This document shows, one piece after another, positions 35,670-48,403 of a stretch of DNA of 64,000 nt. Source of the DNA: Paulownia fortunei. Lineage: Eukaryota; Streptophyta; Magnoliopsida; Lamiales; Paulowniaceae. How positions within the stretch are numbered: position 1 is the stretch's first letter; each line of letters opens with the position of its first letter. Location of the stretch: positions 372,001-436,000 of the forward strand of contig CM033110.1 in NCBI GenBank assembly GCA_019321725.1, given 5' to 3'. The position numbers and the translations under genes are program-made. Below the pieces are notes generated by a model. The model was given only the letters and a program-made list of their open reading frames with translations, did no database searches and was not told the origin of the DNA.

Positions 35670-38600
35670 TCATATATTACTATTTCTCTTGTCCAAGCGC
35701 TTTAATGTTATTGGGCATCCACTTTGTAATCTAGGAATGTGTGCTTTCCTTTCTAAGCTAAGATCCTGATCATCAACCGTCCACCTACATGAGAATAATT
35801 AAGGCAAACTTAGTCAAAGTAAGAACTTTCACCAAGAGAAAGCTGTTCCATTAACAAGGTCTTTTTAGTCTTAAGTAAATGCTGATCTCACCTCTTTTGA
35901 AAGGGTCCAATTAGAAAAATGAAGAGAGTGGATGAAGGGGGATTGAAGAGAGCTGACTTACGTGTATTCACTAGTTAGTCGGTGTAAAAACACCAACATT
36001 GTAACTTTTGCCATATTGATACCCAAGCATGTCCTAGGTCCTGAGCCAAAAGGTATGTAACTATATGGCTTTTGCATTTCCTGAAATTATGCAACAACAT
36101 TATCACTTTTATATGTGAGAAGTGTTCATATGGTGCCAGTCTTTAAAACAGAAAGGGATTTGATTACATCGAATCTGGAAGGGTTGAAGCGCATGGGGTC
36201 CTTGTATGTTGCTGGGTCATAATGTATCTGAGTTGCGTCAATGTTGACCTTCCACCCTTTCTTTATCTCATAACCTGCCAAAACATTTGGAGAGTTCAAC
36301 ATGCTCATTATTTCAGAGAACAAACAGGAAAATGTCGTTGCTGTCATTCGCCGATATATTCAGTGTACGCACAGATAGCCATATTTCAAGAGAAGTTTTC
36401 CCTTGAATGATTCAGGGTTTTAAGTGTTCCACTGAGATAGAAGCTAGTATCTGTATTTCAAAAAAGTAGTTTTTTGTCCTGAATTCTCAAATCAGAACTT
36501 GCCTTCAATAGTGCAATCATCTAGAGCAACTCGAGGATACCATAACAAGACATTTGACATCCTCAACGTCTCTTTGACAACCTAAAAAATGTCATATATA
36601 AATATTAATGATGTTTCGTGTGGAGCCAAAGGAGAGAGAGAGAGAGAGAGAGAGTTATGATTTAGTTTCTCTAACCTTTGAACCGTAAGACATGCTCATC
36701 AGATCCTCATATTTAAGTAGGGCTCCAGCAGGTTTCTTTCTAAGTATTGATAATTGTTCCTCCTGCGAGATAATTCGAATGCAAATCATCATGATAATTG
36801 ACATTGCCATTTAAACTGGAGGTGACTGATTCAGCTGAGCCAACTTTGTAATCCTTACTTTCAGGGAAGGGTCTCTTGATTTCAAAAGTTATTCCTATGT
36901 TCTCATATGAATTCATGATCGTCAAAATTGAAGATTTATTTTTTCATCTTGTGTGCTTGAATGTGTGATGGGGATGTGGTGGGATGGTTCTTTAATTATT
37001 TTTTTCTTCTATGAGTGGGGATATTCTGTATTATCCCCTATCTATCGTCGTAGAAGCTGTTCCTAGGAAAGGTTATGGTTCTCGGGAATCCATACAATTA
37101 ATCCCCCAAATTGAGGGAGCTTAATTGAAAAGAAAAGAGTAGGGTGAGGGGGAAGCCACTAAATTGAAGGTGTTGCTTGCTCGCCCCAATGCTCATTTAG
37201 TAGACAGCGATTAAATATCCTCAAGATCATGTGCTAGCATGACTCCTGATCTAGTTGCTACCCAGTTCTAAATAAATTTAGTCCTATAACAGATGTTTGA
37301 AATAATAGATCCAGTCTGATCTTTGAGAAGGATGAACCATGGGCTAATTTGTATAAGACAATTAGGATTGAATTCTTACCCGAAGCGTATCTTGAACTTC
37401 TCTATTGTCATCCAAGAATTTGATAGACCACATTATGGCAGCTGCAGTGGTGCTTTGCCCGGCAATTAGTAGCGTCAATAGATTATCCAGAATCTCTTCA
37501 TCACTGAGCTTTTCATTGGGTGGATATGAATCTCTTTGCAACATGGATTGCAGGAAGTCATCTGGAGCTTCCTCTCCATTCCGTCGCTTGGTAATCATTG
37601 CCTTGAAGGTTTCCATTACCCTTTTGCGTGCCTGCAGGAATTGTCGTACTTAGTAATTACTAATGAATTTGAGCACCACGAGTGTCATACTCTATCTGGT
37701 TGTTGATTCATTTTCTGCTGTACACTGTGTTGCTTATTGCTACAATTGTTTTATGTCTGCACTAGTTTTTGAAAGGAGCACCATCTTTCGTCCTTTGAGT
37801 TGGTTTTCTGTGGCCTTTGGCCAATGCAATAAAAAATTAAGGTGCAACAGCCAGTCCTACCTTCATTCCTCTGTAGTATCTGGTGCCAGGAATCATTATA
37901 GGAAATGATAGCATCGCTTCAGCAACAGCTGTAATATCACTCTCGAGTTGTTCAAGCATGGAAGCATCTGTAACACTTACCAACATATCACAAATTCCAT
38001 CAAATGCAACCTGCATCAGACATTCCTTTAAGGTTAGAGCCCTGATTGCAAAAGGTAAATCTTCAATTTAATCTCTTTAAACTTTTGAACTGTTCTTGAG
38101 TTAACTTGCAACTTGTCGATATTGGTGTCCGTTTTTATTTATATATTTATTTATGACATGTAATTATTGCTTTCTTTTTTTATTTAGGTAGTTAGATTGG
38201 CAAACTTGCACAAGAAATGCAGATGAACACAAGATGTGTGCACGTGCGGTTTTGTATATGTGTGCATTTGTATGCATTGCCTTTCTTTTTTTTCTGCAGT
38301 GTCGGTTGGAATGGGGTGAGTTGTGTAGTTACTGCAATAACATGATTTTGAATTGGTCCAACAAAGCATTACATTTCCATGTAAGATTCTCTAATCTTCT
38401 TCTAAAATACGGTGCAGGTCATTTTCAGTGCATTGTCAGAAATTACCTATTGTTGTCAATTATATGACCCTATGACATCATGCGCCAGGGTCTCTACCTT
38501 TTTTTTCCTTTGTTTCTGCTGTTAAGGTTATCAATTGTTCTACGGATATATGCTAATTTCTTGCTCTGATCAAATGACTGCTACTCCTAGTTCTCTTTCC

Positions 38601-40272
38601 ACTGTTTTCCATCCACAAATTCTTTTTTTTTCATTATTTTGTCCTCTTGAAATACTTTCTTCATTAGGAAAAACCATCACATGAATCCAGGCCACTAGAT
38701 CATGGGATGGTCCAGACCACTAGATCAAGTTTGTGAAGGTGTTAATTTTGTAGACTTGGTTCTTCAAAAGATGACTATGAGTGTGGTGGTTATTACTGCT
38801 GGAATAATGTGTTGAAATTTCAAACACGTGTATATTTTTGACACCTACCAAATTAATTTATTCCTAGGTATCTTCACATGACTGTGATGTCATCAATATA
38901 TACATTGCCTATCTGAATGATATGGTAGACTGCTCCACCAGCACAGACTGAACCATTGAAGGCCTTTTTCAATCTTATGTAGCCTGTTAAGGCAATATAT
39001 TTGGCTTGTCAACTGAAACTTTTATCTCCAGTAATTTAACGTTAATTCAATGATTAGCATGAAACATGACAAGTAGGAAATATTTGGGTTGGACAGATGC
39101 ATTCTATAGAATTCATGGTTGTTACCTACTTACTAGTCTATCACTGATGCATGCAATTGAATGGAATTCTCAAACTAGATATGATCAGCAAGGCTCACAC
39201 TGTATTTGAACTGTTACCTTCATAGTGAACTCCAGCACTCTGAAACTTTTTCCCTCGTTCTCTAATCTCTTCAGTCTTTCACATAACTCATGGTCAAATT
39301 TCGGAACAAATTTTGACATGGAATTCATTGAGAAGGGATCTGAAAGCAGACGCCTGATCCTTCTGTGGATCTCTTGTGGAACAGTTAGTAAGCTTTTCTT
39401 TCCTACTGCTTCTGCCATTGGTTTCAAGTACCCTTTGTTGAACAGCACAAAATCATTTGCAAAGATCGTTTTTGCTCCCTCAACACTTGGAACAAACACG
39501 TGAGTATGACCCAAAATTCTCGTTTTGAACCAATTCCCATGCCTAGTTTTATAATATACATCAGAGCATCTCAATCAGTGTCTTAATCACCTATTGATTT
39601 GTGGTAGCAATGAAATGTGTGTTCCCTAGTCCTTCAATCTTGTAAAATAAAATTTTGTCTTAATTTTGCCTGTAACTTTCATGTAAAGCTTTGGCTCAAA
39701 TCTAAATAAAAAAACATTAGTCTTAATTTTGCTTGTAACTTTCTTGTAAAGCTTTGTGCTCAAATCTTTATTGGATTTGTACTTTTTTAACAAATATATC
39801 ACATGCTTCTGTATTCAAGACAATGAATTAAACTAGAAAATCTGAAGTTATAGTGAAAACTGCTGGTCTTTTGCTTTATGTAAGCCTATATTTTCCCTGC
39901 ATCTTTACTGAGTCTTCATAGGCCTTTGAACTTTTGGTAAAATAACAGCATATTGCAAAATCCCAAAGCAGAGGATATAATACCCTTTTGTACTTCAATC
40001 TTGTTCATGATTAAGTATGCTTACCTTATCCTTCGGAGTCTCACAAAATCATAGCAACCTTTGCTGCTGTTTGTTGCTACGAGGAAAGAAAGGGTCTCTC
40101 CCAGGAAAGGAATCCCCAGTTTGCCAGGAATGTCACCTTTTCTTCTCTCAGCTCTTTTCAGAAACCATTTGAGTAATACTGCCACACCTATGGCAATCAC
40201 TGAAGATAAGATAACAGCAGAGTAGTTGTTTATGAGAATTCGAAGATCTTCCTTAAATGAAATATACATCAT
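35670..40272 (-). CDS. Cytochrome P450, CYP85 clan
   Basis: Nine exons on the minus strand: 40272-40025, 39542-39218, 38010-37861, 37631-37380, 36762-36676, 36581-36503, 36274-36168, 36080-35962 and 35784-35670, giving 493 aa. An N-terminal anchor (AVILSSVIAIGVAVLLKWFL, about residues 18-40) precedes basic residues and the hinge GDIPGKLGIPFLGET. The I-helix oxygen motif is AGQSTT (298-303). The K-helix ExxR is E358-T-L-R361 and the PERF-like motif is FNPSRF. The heme loop is FGSGPRTCLG with Cys434. ER-membrane localisation and NADPH-reductase-fed monooxygenation follow from the family. The GET hinge and overall layout fit the CYP85 clan, whose members act on terpenoid hormones and related compounds; CYP722/CYP729-like placement is only a guess. 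Intron 6 uses a GC donor; all other introns are GT-AG. All hallmark residues are present, so the enzyme should be functional. Confidence 0.92.
36501..36502 (-). other. GC splice donor of P450 intron 6
   Basis: Exon 6 must end after ATTGAAG (C-T-I-E-G) to join exon 7 GTTATGAGAT (Y-E-I) in frame. The next bases are GCAAGT. Apart from C at position 2 this is a strong donor match (AG|GCAAGT), typical of U2-type GC-AG introns. No in-frame GT donor nearby gives an open junction. Confidence 0.8.
36632..36654. repeat. (GA)11 microsatellite in P450 intron
   Basis: About eleven GA units within intron 5 of the P450 gene; on the coding strand this is a CT tract close to the exon 6 acceptor. Confidence 0.9.
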
Positions 40273-40296
40273 TAGTACAGAAAAAGTTGTACTAAT
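40271..40296 (-). promoter_or_regulatory. Hairpin abutting the P450 start codon
   Basis: On the minus strand attagtac (40296-40289) and gtactaat (40278-40271) form a perfect 8-bp stem with a 10-base loop. The 3' arm overlaps the first two bases of the first ATG (40272-40270); a second in-frame ATG follows directly. Such a structure could affect start selection. No function is demonstrated. Confidence 0.4.
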
Positions 40297-40356
40297 TCTC
40301 AGAGATCTACAGAATGAAATTTTTGGAGTACATTGACCATCATTGAGCTTCCATGT

Positions 40357-40364
40357 CTTATATG
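40357..40364 (-). promoter_or_regulatory. Possible TATA box of the P450 gene
   Basis: Minus-strand catataag lies about 85-92 bases upstream of the ATG, a usual position for a plant TATA box. It is a weak match. Confidence 0.3.
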
Positions 40365-40372
40365 AGGATAAA

Positions 40373-42590
40373 CAGAAAGGCTCAGCTCAACAATCAGTAT
40401 TAAATTTATCGAAAGCATCTTAATATTTAATCCTACTATGGCAATATGAGATCCATTTTGGTAAATGACAAAGTGCTTCTAGTCCAGGTCTTTATCTGAC
40501 TTGATCTGCTCTCTTCTTTGGTTCATTGGTTTCTTTTTTAATACTCTTATTTTATTTTATTTTTTTTAACTATGTTTTCTTTGAGCCATAAAATGTTGGA
40601 TAATGGGACTGATCTTCAATAAATGATTTATGCAGATGAGGACTTGAAAAATCAGGGTCTGGCATGTCGCTGCCCAACTGAGATGCCAAGCACTCTAGGT
40701 TTGAGATGCCAAGCACTCTAGGTTTGAGATGCCCTTACCTAAATGACATTCTACCTGTTCCATTACATTTCATCTGGTTTTTCTTGTCCATGGATTTGTC
40801 TTAGGATTAGTCCCTTCATGGATTCCATTCAATATGATGTGATGTGAAAGGTCCCTTAATCATTGCTATATAAATGAAGAATACTCCCTGCATTTTTTGG
40901 TGACATTGTTTAGTTGAAGATGTGAATTAGATGACACTGACAGGTAGTCCAATAATATACAAGAAATTGGATTTTTTGTGGCCTTTCATTAGGCAAAGAT
41001 GATGCTTGTTACAGCAACAAGTCAACCTATAAAAGCAGCCTTGTGCCTAAAATTGTCCTTCTAATTATTAAATCTTGCATGCTCGCAAATGGGGAATCTA
41101 AGTACAGTGATTGATCTTTCCAAGAAAGGTTGGTTCAAATAAAATGGGATTTCACCTTGGTGGGACTTAAATAATATCTTTGTTGTTATGACTGTTGCAC
41201 CTTTATTTGTACTAACAAATATAATACATTTAAGTATTTCTTATCATAAAAATTTATATATAATAGCCAGTATCATGATTATTATATATTAAGTATAATA
41301 CAAATACACACGACACAACTATGTATTACACAAAAATTATATATTTATAATATATATTAATAAAAAATAAAAAAATTATACTAGAAAACAGTATATATGT
41401 GTACATATGACTGTTTCATACGTAATACATGTTTGAAATTACATATTTTTCGACTGAGATCTGCTAATTCATTATTACCCATGTATTTAAAGTTATACTA
41501 CTCCCATTCACATATGTGTGGATAATGTCTATAAATATAATTATATACATAATTTTTATATAAATCATTACATTGTAATACATGAGTATATTGACATATT
41601 TATTTAATGTATGCATAAGTATATACATATGCGTTGAATGAGGACTGATTTTTTTTTTTTTTTTTCATTTTTGAGTGGGGATAAGTTATTTTTGGACTTG
41701 TCTGAGTCTTAAATTAAAAGTACTAAAAAAGCGGGATAAACATTTCTTGAAATCCCTATTCCCTCTTACCAAACATGTTGTAAGGGTATGTCTCTAATCA
41801 ATTTTATGTTTCCATCCGAAAGCGTTTTTATTCTTTTCATTTGTGAGATTATTTTGTAATATTTTCAAAAACAACACTGATTTCCAATTATATTTCAAAA
41901 GCATACACATCAGTTTCAAAAAATACAAACTATACATACTTTTTAAAACGAAATGTCATCGATTTATAATTTCTTAATTTACTAATTAATTTACAAATCT
42001 TATATAAATAGTTACAAATTAATTTTCGGATAATATACTTGAAAATGAATGCAAACAATACTTAAACGTTTGATTTAGGGTTTGGATGTAAGAACCACGG
42101 CCAAATTAAATTTTGTAGAAAAACTACCAAATTAAATTTTTGTGACAATCACATTAGAGGTTTAGTGCATACTTTAAATTTTAGTTCATCATTACTGAAA
42201 AATTTAGAAATTAATTATTGTGTGCCTTTTATCATAAGGGGTTATCAGCCGTTCAATATTAATCAGTCAATCCAAACCATTGATAAACTTTTACCTATTG
42301 TTTTCACATGGACTCTAGTTTTTTTTATACAAATACAATTATAATAAAAATTATCATATGATCATATTATTGGAGCTAGATTTGATGACTCAATTGTTTA
42401 ATTGAGACCCCTTAACTCTATCGATTTGCTATTTGATCTTCATCTAATATACGAGCTCTACGGTGATTGTAAATTTTTAAAATTCATGTTTTTGTTTAAA
42501 AAAAAGGTCTTGATCAAATTTTGTCATACTAATTTCGTAGTTTATTTAGTCTTTTTAACTAAAGAAATTTCGTTATACGAGCTAGTCCAA
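40373..42590. other. Gene-free region upstream of the P450 gene
   Basis: No recognisable coding is seen. It holds an exact 23-bp tandem duplication (40680-40725), a poly-T run near 41650 and A+T-rich sequence. The remaining upstream regulatory region of the P450 must lie here, but no element beyond the possible TATA box can be defended. Confidence 0.5.
40680..40725. repeat. 23-bp perfect tandem duplication
   Basis: gagatgccaagcactctagg plus ttt occurs twice in succession, followed by a third partial gagatgcc. Confidence 0.9.
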
Positions 42591-42599
42591 AATTCACTC

Positions 42600-43025
42600 A
42601 AAACCAATGTTTTGAAAATTAAACGGTTCAACAAGAAATTGGAGGTTGGTCCGATCCGATTAGGCATATAAAATTGAATTTTTAATTTGATCGGTCAAAA
42701 TCAATTAAATCGGCCAAAATCGGTTACATCGATTTGATCAATTTTTATTTTTTTATTTTTAAAAAGTTTCAATTTGATATTTTGTTATATTTATATGATT
42801 ATTTGGATTTTATATTTTTTAAAATATTTTTTTAGATAGTTATTTATTATTTTTTATATTTAAAATATATTACATAAATTAACTTATTATATTATTATTT
42901 TATATAATATAATAAGAAAATATAATCAATTTTCACTAAATCAGTCTAATCGATTGAACCGCTAATCAATAATAAAATTAATTTGATCACCAATTCGATT
43001 ATAAAAATACTGTTCAAAACTCCCA
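42600..43025. repeat. Dispersed repeat family R2, copy 1 (MITE-like)
   Basis: About 420 bp shared with 47480-47880 and 61600-62035. All three begin with a cggtt/ggtccgatt-like zone, pass through ttgatattttgtt/ttggtattt, gttatttggattttaaattttgtt-like and ttatattattattttatataatataat-like runs, and end with a gattgaacc/accgacgg-like zone. The outer ends gttttgaa and ttcaaaac (42609, 43013) are inverted, as in hAT-type MITEs. A 89-codon frame overlapping the left edge is not supported as a gene. Confidence 0.6.
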
Positions 43026-43315
43026 AAAAAGTATGAGTTGAGTTTTAAATAAACAAAATTTAAATTGGACTTATAAAGTTCGATTGACAGTCTATTATTA
43101 GATTAAAAGAAGTGATATACGGATATGTAGCCCATATACTAAAAATACAAGAAAAGTGGATAAAATTGGGGCCTCATTATAAGCTACTAATCAAAAAGAA
43201 AAAAAACTTTCATATGGGGATATGTAGGCCCAATGTCATAACCATATGAATGGGCCCAATTCAGCCCACTTGAATTTGATATGGTTCTAAAAACAATATA
43301 TAAGAGTAAATGCAC

Positions 43316-43347
<32 letters not shown>

Positions 43348-44527
43348 TTATGTCGCAAAAAAATGAAAATTGTAATTTCTTCTTTATAGTACTATTCCAT
43401 CACTTAAATTAATGATTTGATAGCGTAACTTTCAATCGTTACTTTTTAGACTCAAAGGGTAAATAAGCTCGAAATTTTTACATTTTTAATTTTTATTTAA
43501 ATTTCACAAATCAAATGTGATGGTTGTGACTCAAAAGTCAAAGAAAAATCAATTAAAATTCTAACCACCCACAAATCTTGTTTCTTCTACAGTTTTTCTC
43601 AATTATAATCTAAAACCTAACATGGTAAAGAAAATGACTTTGTGATCTTAACATTTTTTTTTTAGTTATATAGTTACATATATATTATTATACCAGAAGT
43701 ATCATTTTTAACCATTTTTAACAATCAATTAATTAATTATTACAAAAATAAAAAATAATTTCTCCTACTTTGAGATTTGAACTTAAAAATTTATAATTTT
43801 AAACAAAATTTAGTGGCCCAAACAAAATTTCTAGGAAACTTCCAAGAAATTCATTTACACATGTGAAGTTAAGTTCAATTTCCAAGTCCACGTAGTCAAT
43901 TCCAACATAGACTTATTACCCTCTTCCTTGAAAATGTATGCTTCCGACCAATTCCACCACCCTAACGAAAAGTCAAACGAGGCAGCTTTTTGCATTGCTT
44001 CTTATAAGTTCAACAAAGTCTTGGGTCGTGTTTATCATTATTTAATATTTGATTTATTAAATTTTTAAGAATTTAAATTCAGACTTACTTCAGATTCTAA
44101 TTGGTTCATATTCTCATAATTATATTTTTTAAAAATAATGTTATTAATTTTTTTTAAAAAAATATTTTTTTTCTAAAACAATCATAATATATATAATCTA
44201 ATTTTTAAAATATAAAAAAATAAAAAAATAAAAATTAATCTGAATAAAATTGAATTTAAAAAATAAAAAATTATTATTTATATTATTAAAGTCCACCCTA
44301 ATTAAAACAAGAATGGGACAAGTCCGAGTCCCAACTACATCCCTAGTTCAGATTCCTCTCGACAAACAAATCATACACTTAATGGAAAATAATAAAAAAG
44401 AAAAGAATTTCACACTTGTATTTCACACTTGTCACCAATCACTCTCCATTAAAATTTGCTGAGACATTGTCTTTCTTGAGTCCTTGACGCGTTGTTTCAG
44501 GAAAGAAATTTCTCCCCAGAATATATG
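43026..44527. other. Intergenic region before the AAA-ATPase array
   Basis: No gene is visible. A (TTA)10 microsatellite lies at 43316-43346. The last 250 bases lead into the TATA box and 5' leader of the first AAA-ATPase gene. A 70-codon frame at 44250-44462 has no recognisable feature. Confidence 0.5.
43316..43346. repeat. (TTA)10 microsatellite
   Basis: About ten uninterrupted TTA units. Confidence 0.9.
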
Positions 44528-44535
44528 TATAAAAA
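44528..44535 (+). promoter_or_regulatory. Probable TATA box of AAA-ATPase gene 1
   Basis: TATAAAAA ends 71 bases before the chosen ATG at 44607, which leaves a leader of about 40 bases. Confidence 0.55.
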
Positions 44536-44606
44536 TTTCAAGAACCCATCTCCATTAAGCCAAAAATCAAGTGCCCTCTTCATTTCTTGCCGGAATTAAA
44601 AAAAAA

Positions 44607-46830
44607 ATGGCTACTTCAGAGTCCAACTTAGCCACAGCCAAGACCATTCTCTCCACCGTAGGCTCCATCGCCGCCACCGTCGTGGTGGTGCGCGGCGTTG
44701 CTCAAGATTTCCTCCCCCCTGAATTCCACGACTACATTTTCTCCGGCATCAGAAACTTCTTCAGCAGCTTCTCTAACCAGTTGACTATGGTGATCGACGA
44801 GTTCGATGGCTTGGACAGCAACGAAATCTACGAGGCTGCGGAAATCTATCTGGGCCCGAAAGTCAGCCCGAGCACCCGGCGCCTCAAGATCAGCAAGCCC
44901 GAAAAAGAAAAGCACTTCAGTATCACCATGGAGCGGGACGAAGAAGTTGTAGACGTATACAATGGGGAGAAATTCAAGTGGGTTTGGATTTGCAGAAAGA
45001 CTGAAACAAGAAACTTTTACAATCCCAGGGACATGAACTCCACTTTAAAATCAGAGGTGAGGTCCTTTGAGCTCACGTTCCATGGGAAAAACAAGGACTT
45101 GGTGATCAACTCTTACTTGCCTTACATCACGAATGAGGCCAAAAACAAGAAACAGGAGAAGAAAACAATCAAGATTTTCACAGTGGATTATGAGAACATG
45201 TACAATTTAAACGAGATGTGGACACCGGTGACCCTCGATCACCCGGCTACATTTGCGACTCTGGCAATGGATGCTGATCAAAAAGAGATGATTTTGATGG
45301 ATCTTGAGCGGTTTGTGGGGAGGAGAGATTATTATAGGAAAGTAGGCAAGGCCTGGAAAAGAGGGTACTTGTTGTATGGTCCTCCAGGGACTGGAAAATC
45401 CAGTTTGATTGCTGCAATGGCTAATTATTTAAATTTTGATGTATATGATTTGGAGTTGACTGAGTTGAGGAAGAATTCTGAGTTGAGGAGATTGCTGGTG
45501 GCCACGGCTAACAAGTCTATATTGGTGGTGGAGGATATTGATTGCACCATTGATTTGCAAGACAAGCTGGCCAACAGGGCCAGTTCTCCGCCTCAATTTC
45601 ATCACCAGGAAGAAAGCAAGGTTAGACAGTTGAATTTCTTCATGGCATTTTGAGTCTTATGTTGCTTGCTTCAGTTGTCTTTGATGGTTTTTACAAGCTT
45701 TGTAGAACTTATTGGAATGGCATCGATTCGCGTAAGTTAGAAAATTTCCTAGTATTAGAATTCTCTGTTAGGATCGTTCAGAATACATTTTGGCAATCTT
45801 GGGCAAAACCATGCCCGCCTAGGATCAGAATTCGCAACGGTAGGTCTGTAAGAAAGAAGGTCTGTAAGAAAGAAAAAAGGAGCAAAGGAAACAGCAGATC
45901 TTGTTTTAAGTGAATAAATATTGCTGAATTAGTGGATACTGGGATAAAGTATGAATGTATTTGGTGGACACATTAACCATTGTGCATATTTTTGAAGTGG
46001 AGGAAAGAATTTGACCCCCAAAGAAGAGAACAAAAAGAGGGACAGAAGATTTGAAAATGGATAAAAAGTGATGACAATGTAGATATAGATTTGTTAGAAA
46101 GTGCTATTCTTTATCCCTTTTTGCTTTTGTACTATGAAAATGTGGAAGATGACTGAAAATGGATAAAAGATCATTGCCAGCCACTTTATGTTTTAGATGA
46201 TGTCAAAGATCATATTTAGAAACCTGTGATCTCATTTTAGTAACTTTTATTATTGCATCAGGTCCCTTGTTCAAAGAGAATAGAGGGGATTAGTATTTTT
46301 TTTCCTTCATTTTATCACTAAGTTTCATTTCTCTAACAATGGTAAATGCTACAATGTAACAGGTGACACTCTCTGGTCTGCTTAACTTTGTTGATGGCTT
46401 ATGGTCAAGCTGTGGTGATGAGAGGATCATAATCTTCACAACGAATCACGTAGAAAAGCTTGACCCAGCATTACTGCGCCCGGGTCGCATGGACGTGCAT
46501 GTAAACATGTCCTATTGCACCCCTTGTGGATTCAAACTCCTGGTTTCTAACTATCTTGGGATCAAGGAACATGTTCTGTTCAAAGAAATCGAGGATTTGA
46601 TTGGAAATGCCAAAGCAACGCCAGCTGAAGTAGCCGAGCAGCTTCTCAAGAACGATGACCCTGATGTTTCTCTTCAAGGGTTGATTGATTTCATTCATAA
46701 GAAGATCAAAGAAAACGAGGAGGCTGAAGCTGAAAAGGCAAAAGCAGAATCAGCTGACAAGCAAGAAAATGTTCAGCAAGAGGAGAGTAAGGAAAATGTT
46801 GAAGAAAAGGAAGATTTCAAAACACCCTGA
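44607..46830 (+). CDS. AAA-ATPase gene 1, BCS1/OM66-like, membrane-anchored (493 aa)
   Basis: Exons 44607-45620 and 46363-46830, intron 742 bp, phase 0. The ATG at 44607 is chosen over one 12 codons upstream because it aligns with MASSESN of the next gene, while the upstream bases are its homologous but out-of-frame leader. A hydrophobic segment at about residues 10-30 (ILSTVGSIAATVVVVRGVA) should anchor the protein. The AAA-associated N-domain follows (DSNEIYEAAEIYLGPKVSPS). Then come Walker A GPPGTGKSS (258-266), Walker B VVEDID (E309-D312), sensor-type FTTNHVEKLDPA and the arginine motif LRPGRMD. Arabidopsis relatives (OM66, ASD) sit in the mitochondrial outer membrane or ER and act in stress, cell death or seed development. 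The C-terminus is an acidic E/K/A helix ending EEKEDFKTP. All ATPase residues are intact. Confidence 0.92.
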
Positions 46831-48284
46831 ACAAGAAAATTCACAATTGACTAATGCTTAGAGAATCTACTATTATAAATTTGTAATATATACGAGACAT
46901 TGTTTGTTAGAGGAAAGTAATTTACAAATGTTAATTTCAAATGCATAAAATTGTAGTAATCGAGCTTTAAGTGACAAAATAAATAAATAAATAAATAAAG
47001 TGAGTTGTCAATTTTTTTGAGTGGCACAAGTTAATATAATTCAGCCTTGGATTGTCTAGCCCTGTTTGCGAAGCTGACAAGAAGGCGTACTGACATTTGA
47101 TGTCCAGCAAGAAACTGAATTGGCCTTATATTCATAGGCCTAAATCAAGTTAGAGGCCATAATATTGACTTAGACACCATCCTAATGTTTGAATAACTGG
47201 CGACAACGCATATATTTGAATTAACACCAAGTTTTTATGAGAATTAAAAATGTTAGAAGTTTTGGGTTTGTTTATATTTTTTAAAAATAAATATTAAAAA
47301 TTAGTGGTGTTATATTATTATTTTAAATAAAAAATTATTTTTAAAAAATAAAATTAGTATCATTACTAAAATAACCCTCTAGCAATAGAGACAGAGTTCA
47401 GTATAATATACCTAAGAATCCTAAAATTTTAGCCTTTCCCTAAAGTGATTTCTTATTTTGATGTTTATTTCAATTTTTTTCAAAATTGAATAAGATCAGT
47501 CAATTCAACTGATCCAACTGTAAATTGATTGTCGGTCCAGTCCGACTTGGTACAAAAAATTAAAAATTCAATCAAAATGGTCACAATTAATTTTTATTTT
47601 TTGTTCTTTGTTTTAAAATATTAAACTTGATATTTTGTTTCATATGTAGTTATTAGGATTTTAAACTTTGTTATATATATTTTTTAATTAATTATTTATA
47701 TATTTTGCTTTTTATATAATAATTTATCTACTATATTTTTATTTTACATAATATAATAAAAAATAATAGTAAATTTTCAAATCAAATCAATGATTGAACC
47801 ATTTTAACCTATTAAATTGTTATTCGACAACAAGATCGGTTTGATTACCGATACAATTATAACTTGAATTGCTAATTCATAATAGAATCCATAATAGAAT
47901 TCAATAACATTCAATAATTTTGAGGAAAATTTAGCGGCTTTTTCATCTTTTTCTTCATTGTTATAACTTGAATTGCTAATTCATGTAGTACATATAATAT
48001 CTTTTTTTTTATTTTTTAATTCAATATAATCATTCATATTTAAACTTGACACTGTAAAACAAAATCATTGTTTGTGATTCTTGATCTGGTCCAAACACAT
48101 ATTGATGGTGACGAAATTTCAAATAATTGACAATTCAAAGTTTCAAACTCTCAAGTCCAACAGAAAAGTCGAGAGACTTTTTCGAGGGAAAATTGTTTGA
48201 CAGATCCACCAAGTGAACGAAAAATCAAGACGATAATTCTTTTCTTCCCCTATTTTTGGGCTTAATATTCTTCTGAAGAAATTG
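46831..48284. other. Intergenic region between AAA genes 1 and 2
   Basis: It contains an (AAAT)6 run at 46976-46999, repeat R2 copy 2 and the promoter of the next gene. No further coding is seen. Confidence 0.6.
47480..47880. repeat. Dispersed repeat family R2, copy 2
   Basis: It matches 42600-43025 in order: attgtcggtccagtccga, cttgatattttgttt, aggattttaaac, ttttatataataatttatct, tattttacataatataata and gattgaacca. The ends are less clear than in copy 1. Confidence 0.6.
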
Positions 48285-48292
48285 TATAAATA
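48285..48292 (+). promoter_or_regulatory. TATA box of AAA-ATPase gene 2
   Basis: A good match, TATAAATA, lies 112-119 bases before the ATG at 48404. The leader after it (ttcaagaatccatcaacatt, aagccaaaaatcaa) matches that of gene 1, showing that promoter and leader were duplicated with the gene. Confidence 0.65.
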
Positions 48293-48403
48293 CAGGAGTT
48301 TTCATGGGTTTCACAGGCACCTGCAATTGAATTTTTTTTCAAGAATCCATCAACATTAAGCCAAAAATCAACTGCCCTCTTGCATTTCTTGCCCTTGAAA
48401 GAA

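Noticed and set aside
36740..36925. 61-codon minus-strand frame
   Set aside because: It is an intron of the P450 read through into exon 5 in the wrong frame; the real exon frame gives EEQLSILRKKPAGALLKYED.
37405..37908. Two plus-strand frames of about 80 codons
   Set aside because: Antisense to P450 exon 4 and adjoining intron.
44571..44606. Upstream in-frame ATG adding 12 residues to AAA gene 1
   Set aside because: The same leader in gene 2 is out of frame with MASSESN, so the extra residues are leader translated by chance; the ATG at 44607 is preferred, though first-ATG use cannot be ruled out.
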